Shown here piece after piece: positions 1 through 7,981 of a DNA stretch of 64,000 nt. The DNA is from Fibrisoma montanum. Lineage in GTDB: Bacteria > Bacteroidota > Bacteroidia > Cytophagales > Spirosomataceae. The notes under the pieces are model-generated. The model ran no database searches and was not told the origin of the DNA. It saw only the letters and a program-made list of their open reading frames with translations. Within the stretch, counting starts at the first letter, position 1, and the number at the start of each line of letters is the position of its first letter. Made by a program: the position numbers and the translations under genes. The DNA lies in contig NZ_QXED01000005.1 of the NCBI RefSeq assembly GCF_003583365.1, positions 620,001 to 684,000 on the forward strand, given 5' to 3'.

Positions 1-786
1 CGCTTTCTTCTGCGGACTCTCACCACCAATTACCAGAATCTTGTCGCCGTAGGGGATGGACGTGCTACCCGCCCGGCGGGTCGGAATGCTGTCGCTTTCG
101 GGCAGTGTCATCCAGGTCTTTTTCTTGAAATCATAGACATCGACCGCGCTGACTGTCAGGTTCAGCACCTGCCCAATTTTGGCCGACGACAAGCGCCCGC
201 CCGCGATGTAGGCTTTGTCGCCCTGCACAGCCGCCTGAAAATGGTCGCGTGGGTGGGGTGCATCGGGTAGCCGGGTCCATTTGTTGGTGGCCGGGTCGTA
301 CTCGTCTACCCAGCTCACGTGGCCGTCGAAGTGACCGTCGATGATGCCGCAGAACAGGTAAATTTTACGGTTGTAGACGGCAACGCCCGCCGAGCCCCGA
401 CGCCGGTCGGCGGGGATGTCGGCCCCTTTACGCCATTCGTCTTTCGCTGGGTTGTAGATGTAAATAGCCGGGATAGGCGTTTCGTGGGGATAACCGCCCG
501 TAAAGGCACCCGCTACGTAGACCTCACCGTTGTGGGTTACGGCCTGGAAGTGGTGCATTTCCAATGGCTCCATCGCCCGTTTTTCCCAGGTGTTTTTTTT
601 CACGTCATAGGCCTCGACGGATTTCTGTCCCCGGCCGCCAACCAGGAAGAACTGATCGCCAACGCGGGCAAACGCATTTTCGTGCCGCTTGACAGGCAGG
701 TTTTCGGGCTGAACGGTTTCCCACTGCTGGGCAAAAGAAGTCTGGCAAAGAGCAAAAGCAAGCGTAAACGTAGCAAGCGTTTTCAT
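1..786 (-). CDS. Kelch-repeat secreted protein (C-terminus beyond window)
   Basis: Open frame read on the minus strand from ATG at 786 to the window edge, 262 codons with no stop, so the C-terminus is missing. The protein begins MKTLATFTLAFALC and has a signal peptide ending near TSFAQ. It continues with Kelch-type beta-propeller blades recognisable by paired Gly-Gly plus a downstream Tyr and Trp (FLVGGRG...AYDVKKNTWEK, AYIAGGRL...VYDFKKKTWM, ILVIGGE). Kelch propellers bind ligands or act as scaffolds; some are sugar oxidases or sialate mutarotases, but nothing here picks one role. A TAnnTTTG box lies about 60 bp upstream. The fold is confident, the function is not known. Confidence 0.85.
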   Translation of the reverse strand, partial: MKTLATFTLAFALCQTSFAQQWETVQPENLPVKRHENAFARVGDQFFLVGGRGQKSVEAYDVKKNTWEKRAMEPLEMHHFQAVTHNGEVYVAGAFTGGYPHETPIPAIYIYNPAKDEWRKGADIPADRRRGSAGVAVYNRKIYLFCGIIDGHFDGHVSWVDEYDPATNKWTRLPDAPHPRDHFQAAVQGDKAYIAGGRLSSAKIGQVLNLTVSAVDVYDFKKKTWMTLPESDSIPTRRAGSTSIPYGDKILVIGGESPQKKA

Positions 787-844
787 AGGGCGAGGTATTG
801 GAAAAACGAGCCTGATCTTAAACTAATCTGGAGTCAGATACCAG

Positions 845-852
845 CAAATGTA
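845..852 (-). promoter_or_regulatory. Bacteroidota -7 box for the Kelch gene
   Basis: On the minus strand this reads TACATTTG, an exact match to the Bacteroidota sigma-A -7 consensus TAnnTTTG. It lies 58 bp upstream of the Kelch ATG, giving a leader of about 50 nt. No clear -33 TTG was found. Confidence 0.5.
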
Positions 853-1023
853 AAAAACCTGCTGAGTCTACTCCCCATATGCCTACTGGATTCTAAAACA
901 ATTGACTGAAGAAGTCCTTTAAGAGTAGTAATTATATTTACTAAAATTGCCATTTGATTAATATAGTGTTATTATTGGGCGAGTTTTGGTGTTTTATTTA
1001 ACTAAATGGTGTGGATAGACCAG

Positions 1024-1055
1024 AAACCCCGGATCCAATTTGAGTCCGGGGTTTT
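1024..1055. terminator. bidirectional hairpin terminator or inverted repeat
   Basis: Arms AAACCCCGGA and TCCGGGGTTT flank an 11-nt loop, with T on one side and A on the other. It sits downstream of the lipase gene (minus strand), so it probably ends that transcript. The rest of the 787-1104 spacer is AT-rich with no gene seen. Confidence 0.6.
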
Positions 1056-1104
1056 GTGTATACAGGAAGATGCTGCTGGTTGATTTGAAACAGCAAGTAA
1101 GGCC

Positions 1105-2202
1105 TCACAACGTCAGTTGATTGGTCAGCATGAAATAGGGTTCAAAAACGTGATGTATGAAGACCTGCCTGGTGTTGTCCGGGAATTTCTGATAGTAAGC
1201 TTCGTTGGGATACAGCACGATAAACTGTCCGGTGCGGACGTAGTGGTTGCTTTTAAAATAGTCAGACGGTTTATAACCTGGGAGGTTTTTCTGAACGGTT
1301 TTGGAGGCAAAATTCCCGAGAAAGCGCTGGAATTCCTTCTGGGCTTTGCGGGTTGGCCGGTCCATTTTCTTGAAAGCGTAATTGAGGGCAATGCGCTGAA
1401 AAAACTTCTGTTTTTTTAGCCCGGCCGATATGTCCTTGAACGGGTTCGTCGGGCTATAATCGTCGATGGTTTGAATTGAAAACGGCGTTTGGGGTACCCA
1501 GTCGGCCGCGTTGACGACGTTGAAGCCCCAGCCGCCCTGCGTCATGGCTTCGTAGTCGTAGGCATAGTGCAGGTTACCTGGTTTGGGAGCGGCACTGCAG
1601 TACGTCTTGATGCGCAGGTTGGCCGGCAGGCGATTGCCCCGCAGGTAGTTTAGGTAGGAGGTAAGCAGGAACGACAGCGCCCCACCCTGGCTATGACCAA
1701 TGATGATGAATTCGTTGATGCCTGCTTTGGAGCAGGAGTCAATCTTCGGGAGTATGGTTTTGGACATGTAGGCGACCCCGAGCAGCCAGCCAACGTGTAC
1801 GGCAGCCCGCGGATTATTCGCCAGTTTGTACGAGAACGTATCGCCGGGACCCAGTTCGAGCTGACCGGTAGCGGGTACCATGGCGGCATAGAAGTTTTCC
1901 AGCCAGCTCACCGCCTTCTCGGTGGTTCCGCGCAGGCTGATAATGCCCACCCCGTCGTCGCGGAGCCACAGTTCCCAGCGGTTATCCAGACCAACCACCG
2001 GCGAGCGGTACAGTCGGCGCGACCGTTTCGGGCCGGGTACTTTCTCTTCCCTCAAAGTATCAATCTGACGGGACGTAACACTCAGCATTTCAAGGTACTC
2101 CGCTTTGTCGAAGCCGGGTTTCAGTTTGCCCGACTGGGCCGATACGGTGGGTAGTGTAACGTAATGAAGGCAGAGCGTAAGCAGGAGTAAGATGCGTTTC
2201 AT
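1105..2202 (-). CDS. secreted class-3 lipase family protein
   Basis: Predicted secreted alpha/beta-hydrolase of 365 residues. I start it at ATG 2202 (MKRILLLLTLC) because this gives a clean signal peptide ending near VSAQ; the frame stays open about 18 codons further upstream without a signal. The nucleophile elbow is GHSQGG (Ser about 171), preceded by an oxyanion-type GIISLRGT segment as in fungal-type class-3 lipases, and a later AADWVPQTPF segment probably carries the acid residue. It would hydrolyse esters or acylglycerols outside the cytoplasmic membrane. Substrate unknown. It is a single gene, divergent from the AraC regulator at 2322, which might control it. Confidence 0.8.
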   Translation of the reverse strand: MKRILLLLTLCLHYVTLPTVSAQSGKLKPGFDKAEYLEMLSVTSRQIDTLREEKVPGPKRSRRLYRSPVVGLDNRWELWLRDDGVGIISLRGTTEKAVSWLENFYAAMVPATGQLELGPGDTFSYKLANNPRAAVHVGWLLGVAYMSKTILPKIDSCSKAGINEFIIIGHSQGGALSFLLTSYLNYLRGNRLPANLRIKTYCSAAPKPGNLHYAYDYEAMTQGGWGFNVVNAADWVPQTPFSIQTIDDYSPTNPFKDISAGLKKQKFFQRIALNYAFKKMDRPTRKAQKEFQRFLGNFASKTVQKNLPGYKPSDYFKSNHYVRTGQFIVLYPNEAYYQKFPDNTRQVFIHHVFEPYFMLTNQLTL

Positions 2203-2233
2203 ACAAGCGAAGGGTAGATGTGTATCGAGTATA

Positions 2234-2241
2234 CAAACATA
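2234..2241 (-). promoter_or_regulatory. Bacteroidota -7 box for the lipase gene
   Basis: Minus-strand TATGTTTG, exact TAnnTTTG, 31 bp upstream of the lipase ATG. A TTTG lies upstream (2254-2257) but the spacing is shorter than the usual 17-23. Confidence 0.5.
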
Positions 2242-2321
2242 CCATAAAGTAAACAAACCGTAATGGACTGGTGGAAAATCAGGTCAGTGCGCGGTTTGGT
2301 TTGAATTATGTAACTTCGCGC

Positions 2322-3239
2322 ATGGCACAGACAGAAACCCTCGAAGCGTTTTATAAACAGAAATTTGGCGTGGAGGCCCAGCGCTGGCTTCCCGACAACC
2401 TGCAACAGGCAATCGGTCATTTCAACGTGTTCCGGCTGGAAGATTGCCTGGCACCAGATGCCGCGCCGGTGTCGTACAGTCGCCGGGATTTTTACAAGAT
2501 TACCCTGATCCGGGGCCGAAACGTGTATCATTACGCCGATAAAAGCATTGAAATTGACGGAAGCACCCTGGTATTCTTTAATCCCCAGGTGCCGTACACC
2601 TGGCAACCCCTGTCAGACAATACGACCGGCTTTTTCTGCATTTTCAAAGAAGACTTCTTCACCCAGAAAATCAGGGGCAGCCTTACTGAATTGCCTGTGT
2701 TCGCTCCCGGTGGAAAACCGGCTTACGTGCTGAATGAGACGCAGGATGCTTATGTGAGCCAGCTCTTTGAGAGGATGATTGATGAAATCAATTCGGATTA
2801 CCAATACAAGTATGACTTGTTACGGAACTACGTAACCGAACTAACTCACTACGCGCTTAAAATGCAGCCGTCTGACACCCTATACCAGCATACGGATGCC
2901 AGGTCGCGTATTACCGCCGTTTTTACGGAACTCCTGGAGCGGCAGTTTCCGATCGAATCGCCCTCGCAGCGGTTCCGGCTTCGATCGGCGAATGATTTTG
3001 CGCAGCAGTTGTCCGTGCACGTGAACCATCTGAACCGCTCCATCCGGGCAACCACCGGCAAAACTACCACCGAACACATCGCCGAACGACTGGCCAGTGA
3101 AGCGAAAGCGCTGCTGAAACATACGGACTGGAACATCGCCGAAATCAGCTACAGCCTCGTCTTTGAGGAACCGGCTCATTTCAATCACTTCTTTAAGAAA
3201 CACACCCAGCTGACGCCCTCTGCTTTTCGGAATGTTTGA
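2322..3239 (+). CDS. AraC-family transcriptional regulator
   Basis: 305-residue DNA-binding regulator. The start is placed at ATG 2322 (MAQTETLEAFYKQKFG); the frame is open from 2271 but those codons overlap the putative promoter TAACTTCG at 2311. The N-terminal half is a cupin-like sensing domain, as in AraC proteins that bind small ligands. The C-terminal ~100 residues hold the two helix-turn-helix motifs (SANDFAQQLSVHVNHLNRSI and WNIAEISYSLVFEEPAHFNHFFKKHT). It is followed 70 bp later on the same strand by an SDR dehydrogenase and is divergent from a lipase. AraC/SDR pairs are frequent in Bacteroidota and the regulator often controls the dehydrogenase. Ligand unknown. Confidence 0.9.
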   Translation: MAQTETLEAFYKQKFGVEAQRWLPDNLQQAIGHFNVFRLEDCLAPDAAPVSYSRRDFYKITLIRGRNVYHYADKSIEIDGSTLVFFNPQVPYTWQPLSDNTTGFFCIFKEDFFTQKIRGSLTELPVFAPGGKPAYVLNETQDAYVSQLFERMIDEINSDYQYKYDLLRNYVTELTHYALKMQPSDTLYQHTDARSRITAVFTELLERQFPIESPSQRFRLRSANDFAQQLSVHVNHLNRSIRATTGKTTTEHIAERLASEAKALLKHTDWNIAEISYSLVFEEPAHFNHFFKKHTQLTPSAFRNV

Positions 3240-3291
3240 ATTTAGCAAGTATTGGTTTGGTTGAAGCAAGGCCGGCCCGGCTCGGCTTCTC

Positions 3292-3299
3292 TACTTTTG
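3292..3299 (+). promoter_or_regulatory. Bacteroidota -7 box for the SDR gene
   Basis: TACTTTTG, exact TAnnTTTG, ending 10 bp before the SDR ATG. This gives the SDR its own promoter with a very short leader, independent of the AraC gene. No correctly spaced TTG at -33. Confidence 0.55.
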
Positions 3300-3309
3300 C
3301 TCGTGAAAC

Positions 3310-4179
3310 ATGAGCAAAACAATGGACAACACAAACGTATGGTTCGTAACCGGCGCATCCAAAGGCCTCGGACTTTCCTTAGTAAAGCAATTACTCAGTC
3401 AGGGTTACCGCGTAGCCGCTACGTCGCGGAATGCGGATGATCTGCGCCAGGCCATTGCGGCCGACTCGGCGCAGTGGCTGCCCCTGCAGGTCGATCTGAA
3501 AACCGAATCCAGTGTGAACGAGGCCGTTCAGGCTGCTGTTCAGCACTTTGGCCGGATCGATGTGGTGGTGAATAACGCCGGGTATGGCCTGGCAGGGAGT
3601 ATCGAGGAATTAACCGATCAGGAAGCCCGCGCGAATTTCGACATCAATGTGTTCGGTACCCTGCATGTGATCCGGAGCGTAATGCCCCAGTTGCGCAGCC
3701 AGCAGGCCGGGCACATCATCAACATTGGCTCCATCGCGGGTTTCGTAGGCAGTTTCCCCGGCTTTGGCATCTACTGCGCGACCAAGTTTGCTGTCGAGGG
3801 CTTATCGGAGTCGTTGGCAGCGGAGGTGAAACCGTTCGGGATCAACGTCACGGTGGTTGAGCCGGGGTACTTCCGGACTGAATTCCTGACGGCCGGTTCG
3901 CTGGCGGTACCGGCCAACCCGATCGATGCCTACGAAACTGTGCGGGCCACTCAACAGGCACATCAGTTCGACATCAATGGGAATCAGCCCGGCGATCCGG
4001 AGAAGGCGGTAGCGGCCCTGATTCAATTGGCATCTGAGCCAAATCCGCCCCTGCACCTGTTACTGGGGCAGGATGCCTACGACCTGGCGTATGCCAAGAT
4101 CAAAGCCATGCAGGACGAGCTGGAAGCGTGGAAACACGTAACGGTGGCTACCGGGTTTGATAGCGAGGTAGCCGCTTAA
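3310..4179 (+). CDS. SDR-family NAD(P)-dependent oxidoreductase
   Basis: 289-residue classical short-chain dehydrogenase/reductase. The Rossmann dinucleotide site is TGASKGLG (14-21), the structural motif is NNAG (88-91), and the catalytic set is Ser about 141 with Tyr155-x-x-x-Lys159 (YCATK). The motif pattern favours NADP but the cofactor was not determined. Typical members reduce carbonyls or oxidise alcohols in the cytoplasm; the substrate cannot be read from the sequence. It follows the AraC regulator and ends at a strong bidirectional terminator shared with topA. Confidence 0.93.
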   Translation: MSKTMDNTNVWFVTGASKGLGLSLVKQLLSQGYRVAATSRNADDLRQAIAADSAQWLPLQVDLKTESSVNEAVQAAVQHFGRIDVVVNNAGYGLAGSIEELTDQEARANFDINVFGTLHVIRSVMPQLRSQQAGHIINIGSIAGFVGSFPGFGIYCATKFAVEGLSESLAAEVKPFGINVTVVEPGYFRTEFLTAGSLAVPANPIDAYETVRATQQAHQFDINGNQPGDPEKAVAALIQLASEPNPPLHLLLGQDAYDLAYAKIKAMQDELEAWKHVTVATGFDSEVAA

Positions 4180-4218
4180 CGCAGCCCCGACTAGCTCGGA
4201 CTACAGCTAATCAATTAA

Positions 4219-4252
4219 AAAAGCGCCGATCAATCTGATGATCGGCGCTTTT
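4219..4252. terminator. bidirectional terminator between SDR gene and topA
   Basis: Near-perfect stem: AAAAGCGCCGATCA pairs with TGATCGGCGCTTTT around a 6-nt loop, with A and T tracts on the two sides. It serves both convergent genes. Confidence 0.9.
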
Positions 4253-4272
4253 GTTTCATAGTTAAAACCAGA

Positions 4273-6960
4273 CTACTTCTTCTTGGCCGACGCCGTTGTC
4301 GTGGCTTTCTTCGTCGTAGTTGTCCGGGCCGACGCGGCTTTTTTAGCCGGGGCCTTAGCTTTCGCCGTGGTCTTTTTGGCCGGTGCTTTCGCGTCGCCTT
4401 CATCATCAAGGCCCGCCAGTTTCAGGCAGTCTTCCAGCGTCAGCGTTGCCGGATCGGTTTCTTTCGGGATGCGGACGTTTCGTTTACCTACGGCCAGATA
4501 CGGGCCATACATACCGTTGACCACTTTGATCTCCGGCCGCTCCGGAAACTCCTTGATGTATTTATTGCTCTCGGCCTGCCGCTTCTGCTGAATCAGTTCA
4601 ATAGCCCGATCGAGTGACAGGCCGGCCAGCGGTTCGTTTTTCGGAATCGAAATGTACTTGTCCTCGAACTTGACGTACGGGCCGAAGCGTCCCTTGCCGG
4701 TCGTAACGGGTTTGCCTTCAAACTCACCCAACGTATCGGTAGCCGACTCCGCGCGTTTCTGCTGAATCAGCTCAATCGCCCGCTCCGGCGAAAGCGTATA
4801 CGGGTCGTCGAACTGCGTCAGCGATACGTACTTGTCGTCGTGCTTCACGTACGGCCCGAATTTACCAATGCCGATCACCATGGGTTTGTCTTCGAAGAAA
4901 CCAACTTCGCGGGGCAGGGCAAACAGGCTCAGGGCTTCGTCAAGCGTGATGGTCTCGATGAGCTGACCATTGCGGAGGTTGGCGTACTGCGGCTTTTCGT
5001 CGTCGGTCGATTCGCCGATCTGTACGTAAGCGCCAAACTTACCCAGCCGGGCCGACACTTTCTTGCCCGTTCGCGGATCAGTACCCAGTTCGCGGGCACC
5101 GGTTTTGAACGACACCACCGACGACCCCTGAATTTCCTCGACGTTCTTATGGAAATCGCCGTAGAAGCTCTCCAGCATGTTTTTCCAGTTGCGTCGACCG
5201 CTGGCAATCTCGTCAAAATCTTTCTCGACCGTCGCAGTGAATTTATAATCCACGATGTCGGGGAAGTACTCGACCAGAAAATCGTTGACAACAATTCCGG
5301 TGTTGGTCGGGAATAGCTTCGCCTTCTCGGAACCAAATGTTTCCTTGCCGTTCGTCTCGCGAATCTGGTTCTGTTGGAGCGTAAACTCCTTAAACGTCCG
5401 CTCCTGGCCGGGTCGGTCTTCTTTGATAACGTAGCCCCGGTTGATGATCGTTGAAATAGTAGGGGCGTAGGTCGAGGGTCGGCCAATACCCATTTCTTCG
5501 AGTTTTTTCACCAGTGACGCTTCAGCGTAGCGCGGCTGCGGACGGGTGAACTTCTCCGTAGCTTTCATCTGACCCAGGTTCAGCACCTGCCCGATGGTGA
5601 GCGGAGGCAGCATACCTTTGGCATCCTCGTCGTCTTCGTCGTCTTTGGATTCGAGGTAAACACGCAGAAAACCGTCAAACTTGATCACCTCGCCCTGGGC
5701 GATGAGTTCGTTAGGGAGTTTTCCGGTGCTGACCTGTCCGTTGCCGGAAGCGGGTGCATCGGCAAACAGGCTGTCGTCGACCAACGCTACGGTCTCGACC
5801 TGTGTGCCATTGGCGAACTGGATCCCAATCGTTACGGTCGTGCGTTCCAGCTGGGCGTCGGCCATCTGGGAGGCAATGGCCCGCTTCCAGATCAGTTCAT
5901 ACAGCCGCTTTTCATCCTTATTGGCACCGGCATTGCGGTCGTTGAAATTGGTCGGGCGGATGGCTTCGTGGGCTTCCTGCGCCGACTCATTTTTCGTCTT
6001 GAACTGCCGGGTCTGGACGTATTTAGGACCAAATTCCGTTTCGATCTCTGTTTTCGCCTTGCCAATCGCTTCCTGCGAGAGGTTGGTCGAGTCGGTCCGC
6101 ATGTACGAAATCTTACCGGCTTCGTAGAGAGCCTGCGCCAGCCGCATCGTGCGGTCGACCGCGAAACTCAGTTTGCGGGAGGCTTCCTGCTGCAAGGTAG
6201 AAGTCGTAAACGGCGGAGCGGGTGATTTCTTGGCGGGTTTAGTTTCCAGATTCCTGATGGTAAACGTAGCCCCGATGCAGGCTTGCAGAAACGTACGCGC
6301 TTCGGCGGCTGTCGCAAAATTCTTCGGCAGTTCGGCGTTCAGCACCTTGTTGCCGTCGACAATGAACTGGGCCGTTACCTTAAACGATGACCTGGCCTGG
6401 TGTTTGTCGATTTCACGCTCACGCTCCACAACCAGCCGCAGCGCAACGGACTGAACACGGCCGGCCGACAAACCCTGGCTGCCGCCTTTGATCTTCCGCC
6501 AGAGTACCGGCGACAGTTCGTAACCTACCAGCCGGTCGAGGACGCGCCGGGCCTGCTGGGCGTTCACCAGATCGATGTCGATGGTCCGGGGCGACTGAAT
6601 CGCGTTCAGAATGGCATTCTTGGTAATCTCGCGAAAAACGATCCGTTTGGTATTTTCGCGCAGGCCAAGGGCTTCTTTCAGGTGCCACGAGATGGCTTCC
6701 CCTTCGCGGTCGTCGTCCGTGGCCAGCCAGACCTCTTCGGCCGACTTGGCTAATGATTTAAGTTCGCTGACGAGTTTGCGTTTGTCGGGTGAAATCTCGT
6801 ACGACGGCTGAAAGCCATTCGTTACGTCCACGGCCAGCCCATCTTTCGGCAGATCACGCACGTGCCCGAAACTGGACTTGACCGTAAAGTCTTTACCCAG
6901 ATAGCCTTCGATGGTTTTCGCCTTCGCCGGCGACTCCACTATGACTAAGTTTTTTGACAT
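4273..6960 (-). CDS. topA: DNA topoisomerase I
   Basis: Type IA topoisomerase of 895 residues that relaxes negative supercoils. The start is at ATG 6960 (MSKNLVIVESPAKAKTI), the family's usual N-terminus; 40 further open codons upstream are not family-like and contain the promoter. The TOPRIM domain opens with VESPAKAKTI and has the acidic DDDREGE motif at 82-88. The catalytic tyrosine is Tyr286 in SYMRTDST. Instead of the zinc fingers of E. coli TopA, the C-terminal third has about four repeats of the type FGPYVK...KYISI, then a Lys/Ala-rich tail of about 40 residues resembling a histone H1 tail. Such basic tails are known in several phyla and probably aid DNA binding. Essential housekeeping gene, monocistronic by position. 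Confidence 0.98.
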   Translation of the reverse strand: MSKNLVIVESPAKAKTIEGYLGKDFTVKSSFGHVRDLPKDGLAVDVTNGFQPSYEISPDKRKLVSELKSLAKSAEEVWLATDDDREGEAISWHLKEALGLRENTKRIVFREITKNAILNAIQSPRTIDIDLVNAQQARRVLDRLVGYELSPVLWRKIKGGSQGLSAGRVQSVALRLVVEREREIDKHQARSSFKVTAQFIVDGNKVLNAELPKNFATAAEARTFLQACIGATFTIRNLETKPAKKSPAPPFTTSTLQQEASRKLSFAVDRTMRLAQALYEAGKISYMRTDSTNLSQEAIGKAKTEIETEFGPKYVQTRQFKTKNESAQEAHEAIRPTNFNDRNAGANKDEKRLYELIWKRAIASQMADAQLERTTVTIGIQFANGTQVETVALVDDSLFADAPASGNGQVSTGKLPNELIAQGEVIKFDGFLRVYLESKDDEDDEDAKGMLPPLTIGQVLNLGQMKATEKFTRPQPRYAEASLVKKLEEMGIGRPSTYAPTISTIINRGYVIKEDRPGQERTFKEFTLQQNQIRETNGKETFGSEKAKLFPTNTGIVVNDFLVEYFPDIVDYKFTATVEKDFDEIASGRRNWKNMLESFYGDFHKNVEEIQGSSVVSFKTGARELGTDPRTGKKVSARLGKFGAYVQIGESTDDEKPQYANLRNGQLIETITLDEALSLFALPREVGFFEDKPMVIGIGKFGPYVKHDDKYVSLTQFDDPYTLSPERAIELIQQKRAESATDTLGEFEGKPVTTGKGRFGPYVKFEDKYISIPKNEPLAGLSLDRAIELIQQKRQAESNKYIKEFPERPEIKVVNGMYGPYLAVGKRNVRIPKETDPATLTLEDCLKLAGLDDEGDAKAPAKKTTAKAKAPAKKAASARTTTTKKATTTASAKKK

Positions 6961-7023
6961 AAAATGGTGTTCAGGTTGATAAGAACCACACAGCCTATCC
7001 TCCACAATCGCGCCGGGTCGGGC

Positions 7024-7056
7024 CAAAGATAGGCGCAAAACCATTGACAAATGCAA
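7024..7056 (-). promoter_or_regulatory. topA promoter
   Basis: Minus-strand TATCTTTG at 7024-7031 exactly fits the -7 TAnnTTTG box; TTG elements at 7048-7050 and 7054-7056 are 16 and 22 bp upstream. The expected start gives a leader of about 58 nt before ATG 6960. This supports the downstream choice of topA start. Confidence 0.6.
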
Positions 7057-7257
7057 ATTGGCAATGGGTGCATTATGCAACGAAAGTTGAGGATTGGTAG
7101 CAGTAAGGTAACAAATTGTTACAGGGCAACGTTCGGAAAAAGTTGCTCAAAACCCCGATATTTTACGGGTAAACTCCGTCAGATCAGCCAAAACGCCCAT
7201 GTTTTGCGGGTCTGCTAAATTACAGGAAAAAACCGGCGGCTGGGGGCGGGTTAAACA

Positions 7258-7289
7258 AAAAAGAAAAACCCGGCCATTAAAACCGGGTC
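7258..7289 (-). terminator. terminator of the CHRD gene
   Basis: On the minus strand, GACCCGG pairs with CCGGGT and is followed by a T-rich run. It lies 30 bp after the CHRD stop. The rest of 6961-7321 holds the topA promoter and no gene. Confidence 0.8.
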
Positions 7290-7321
7290 TTAACCAGAAT
7301 GTTGACAGTTGGCTAGGTTGC

Positions 7322-7780
7322 TTACTGGAGTTTGATATCGCCCCGGATCTCCCCGCCCGGGAAGCGGCTCGTGTGCAGGTTCGCGTAGTACTGCCCGGCC
7401 TTCATGGCCGAAATCTGATCCTGCGATAACGCCGTAGTCGAGGCAATAATCGGCGAAGTCAGGCTGGGAAACGGGATATCGACCGGGCCAACGCCGTTCG
7501 TGCTCGTTGTAGGAATCCGGTGCAGGTGCCCCGCCGTTGGTGTCAGGCCCTGGTACGTTACCGTGTAGTTCAGCACACCCGTTACTTCGTTCAGAATACC
7601 GTTGAAGGTACCGGTAGCGGTGGAGGTGTTGGACGCAGGTTTTTCACTTAATCCGTCGAGTCTGGCCGTCAGGCGTGTGGCCTGGCCACCCACCAGCGGA
7701 TTCTCCTCGTCCTGACACGATGTGAGTGCTGCCGTTATGACCAGTAAGGCTGTTATGGACTTTAGTAGTGGTTTGTTCAT
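7322..7780 (-). CDS. CHRD-domain lipoprotein
   Basis: 152-residue predicted lipoprotein. Residues 1-22 are a type II signal with lipobox ALTSC. The remainder is one CHRD domain (after chordin), ending in the family signature YYANLHTSRFPGGEIRGDI. CHRD proteins in bacteria are extracytoplasmic beta-sandwiches with no settled function. It is divergent from aconitase and shares the intergenic promoter region. The domain call is firm, the role unknown. Confidence 0.88.
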   Translation of the reverse strand: MNKPLLKSITALLVITAALTSCQDEENPLVGGQATRLTARLDGLSEKPASNTSTATGTFNGILNEVTGVLNYTVTYQGLTPTAGHLHRIPTTSTNGVGPVDIPFPSLTSPIIASTTALSQDQISAMKAGQYYANLHTSRFPGGEIRGDIKLQ

Positions 7781-7819
7781 ATTCTACTATTTTTTATTGG
7801 TGTTAGCGTAGTTGTCCGC

Positions 7820-7827
7820 CAAAAATA
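7820..7827 (-). promoter_or_regulatory. Bacteroidota -7 box for the CHRD gene
   Basis: Minus-strand TATTTTTG, exact TAnnTTTG, 39 bp before the CHRD ATG. No good -33 TTG. Confidence 0.5.
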
Positions 7828-7888
7828 GGGGATTTGGTGAAATGAACGACTAACGTATCGAATATTTCCAAAACGATAGATAATCTCC

Positions 7889-7896
7889 TAATTTTG
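7889..7896 (+). promoter_or_regulatory. Bacteroidota -7 box for aconitase
   Basis: TAATTTTG, exact TAnnTTTG. Transcription would begin near 7903, giving a leader of about 78 nt to the preferred ATG at 7982. Confidence 0.5.
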
Positions 7897-7981
7897 GCCC
7901 CGAACCATGAATCCATTCGGCGGATTCGTTGGTTATTCAGATAGAGTCTTCTTTTTTAGTAACCTGTTATTTCTATTTGCT

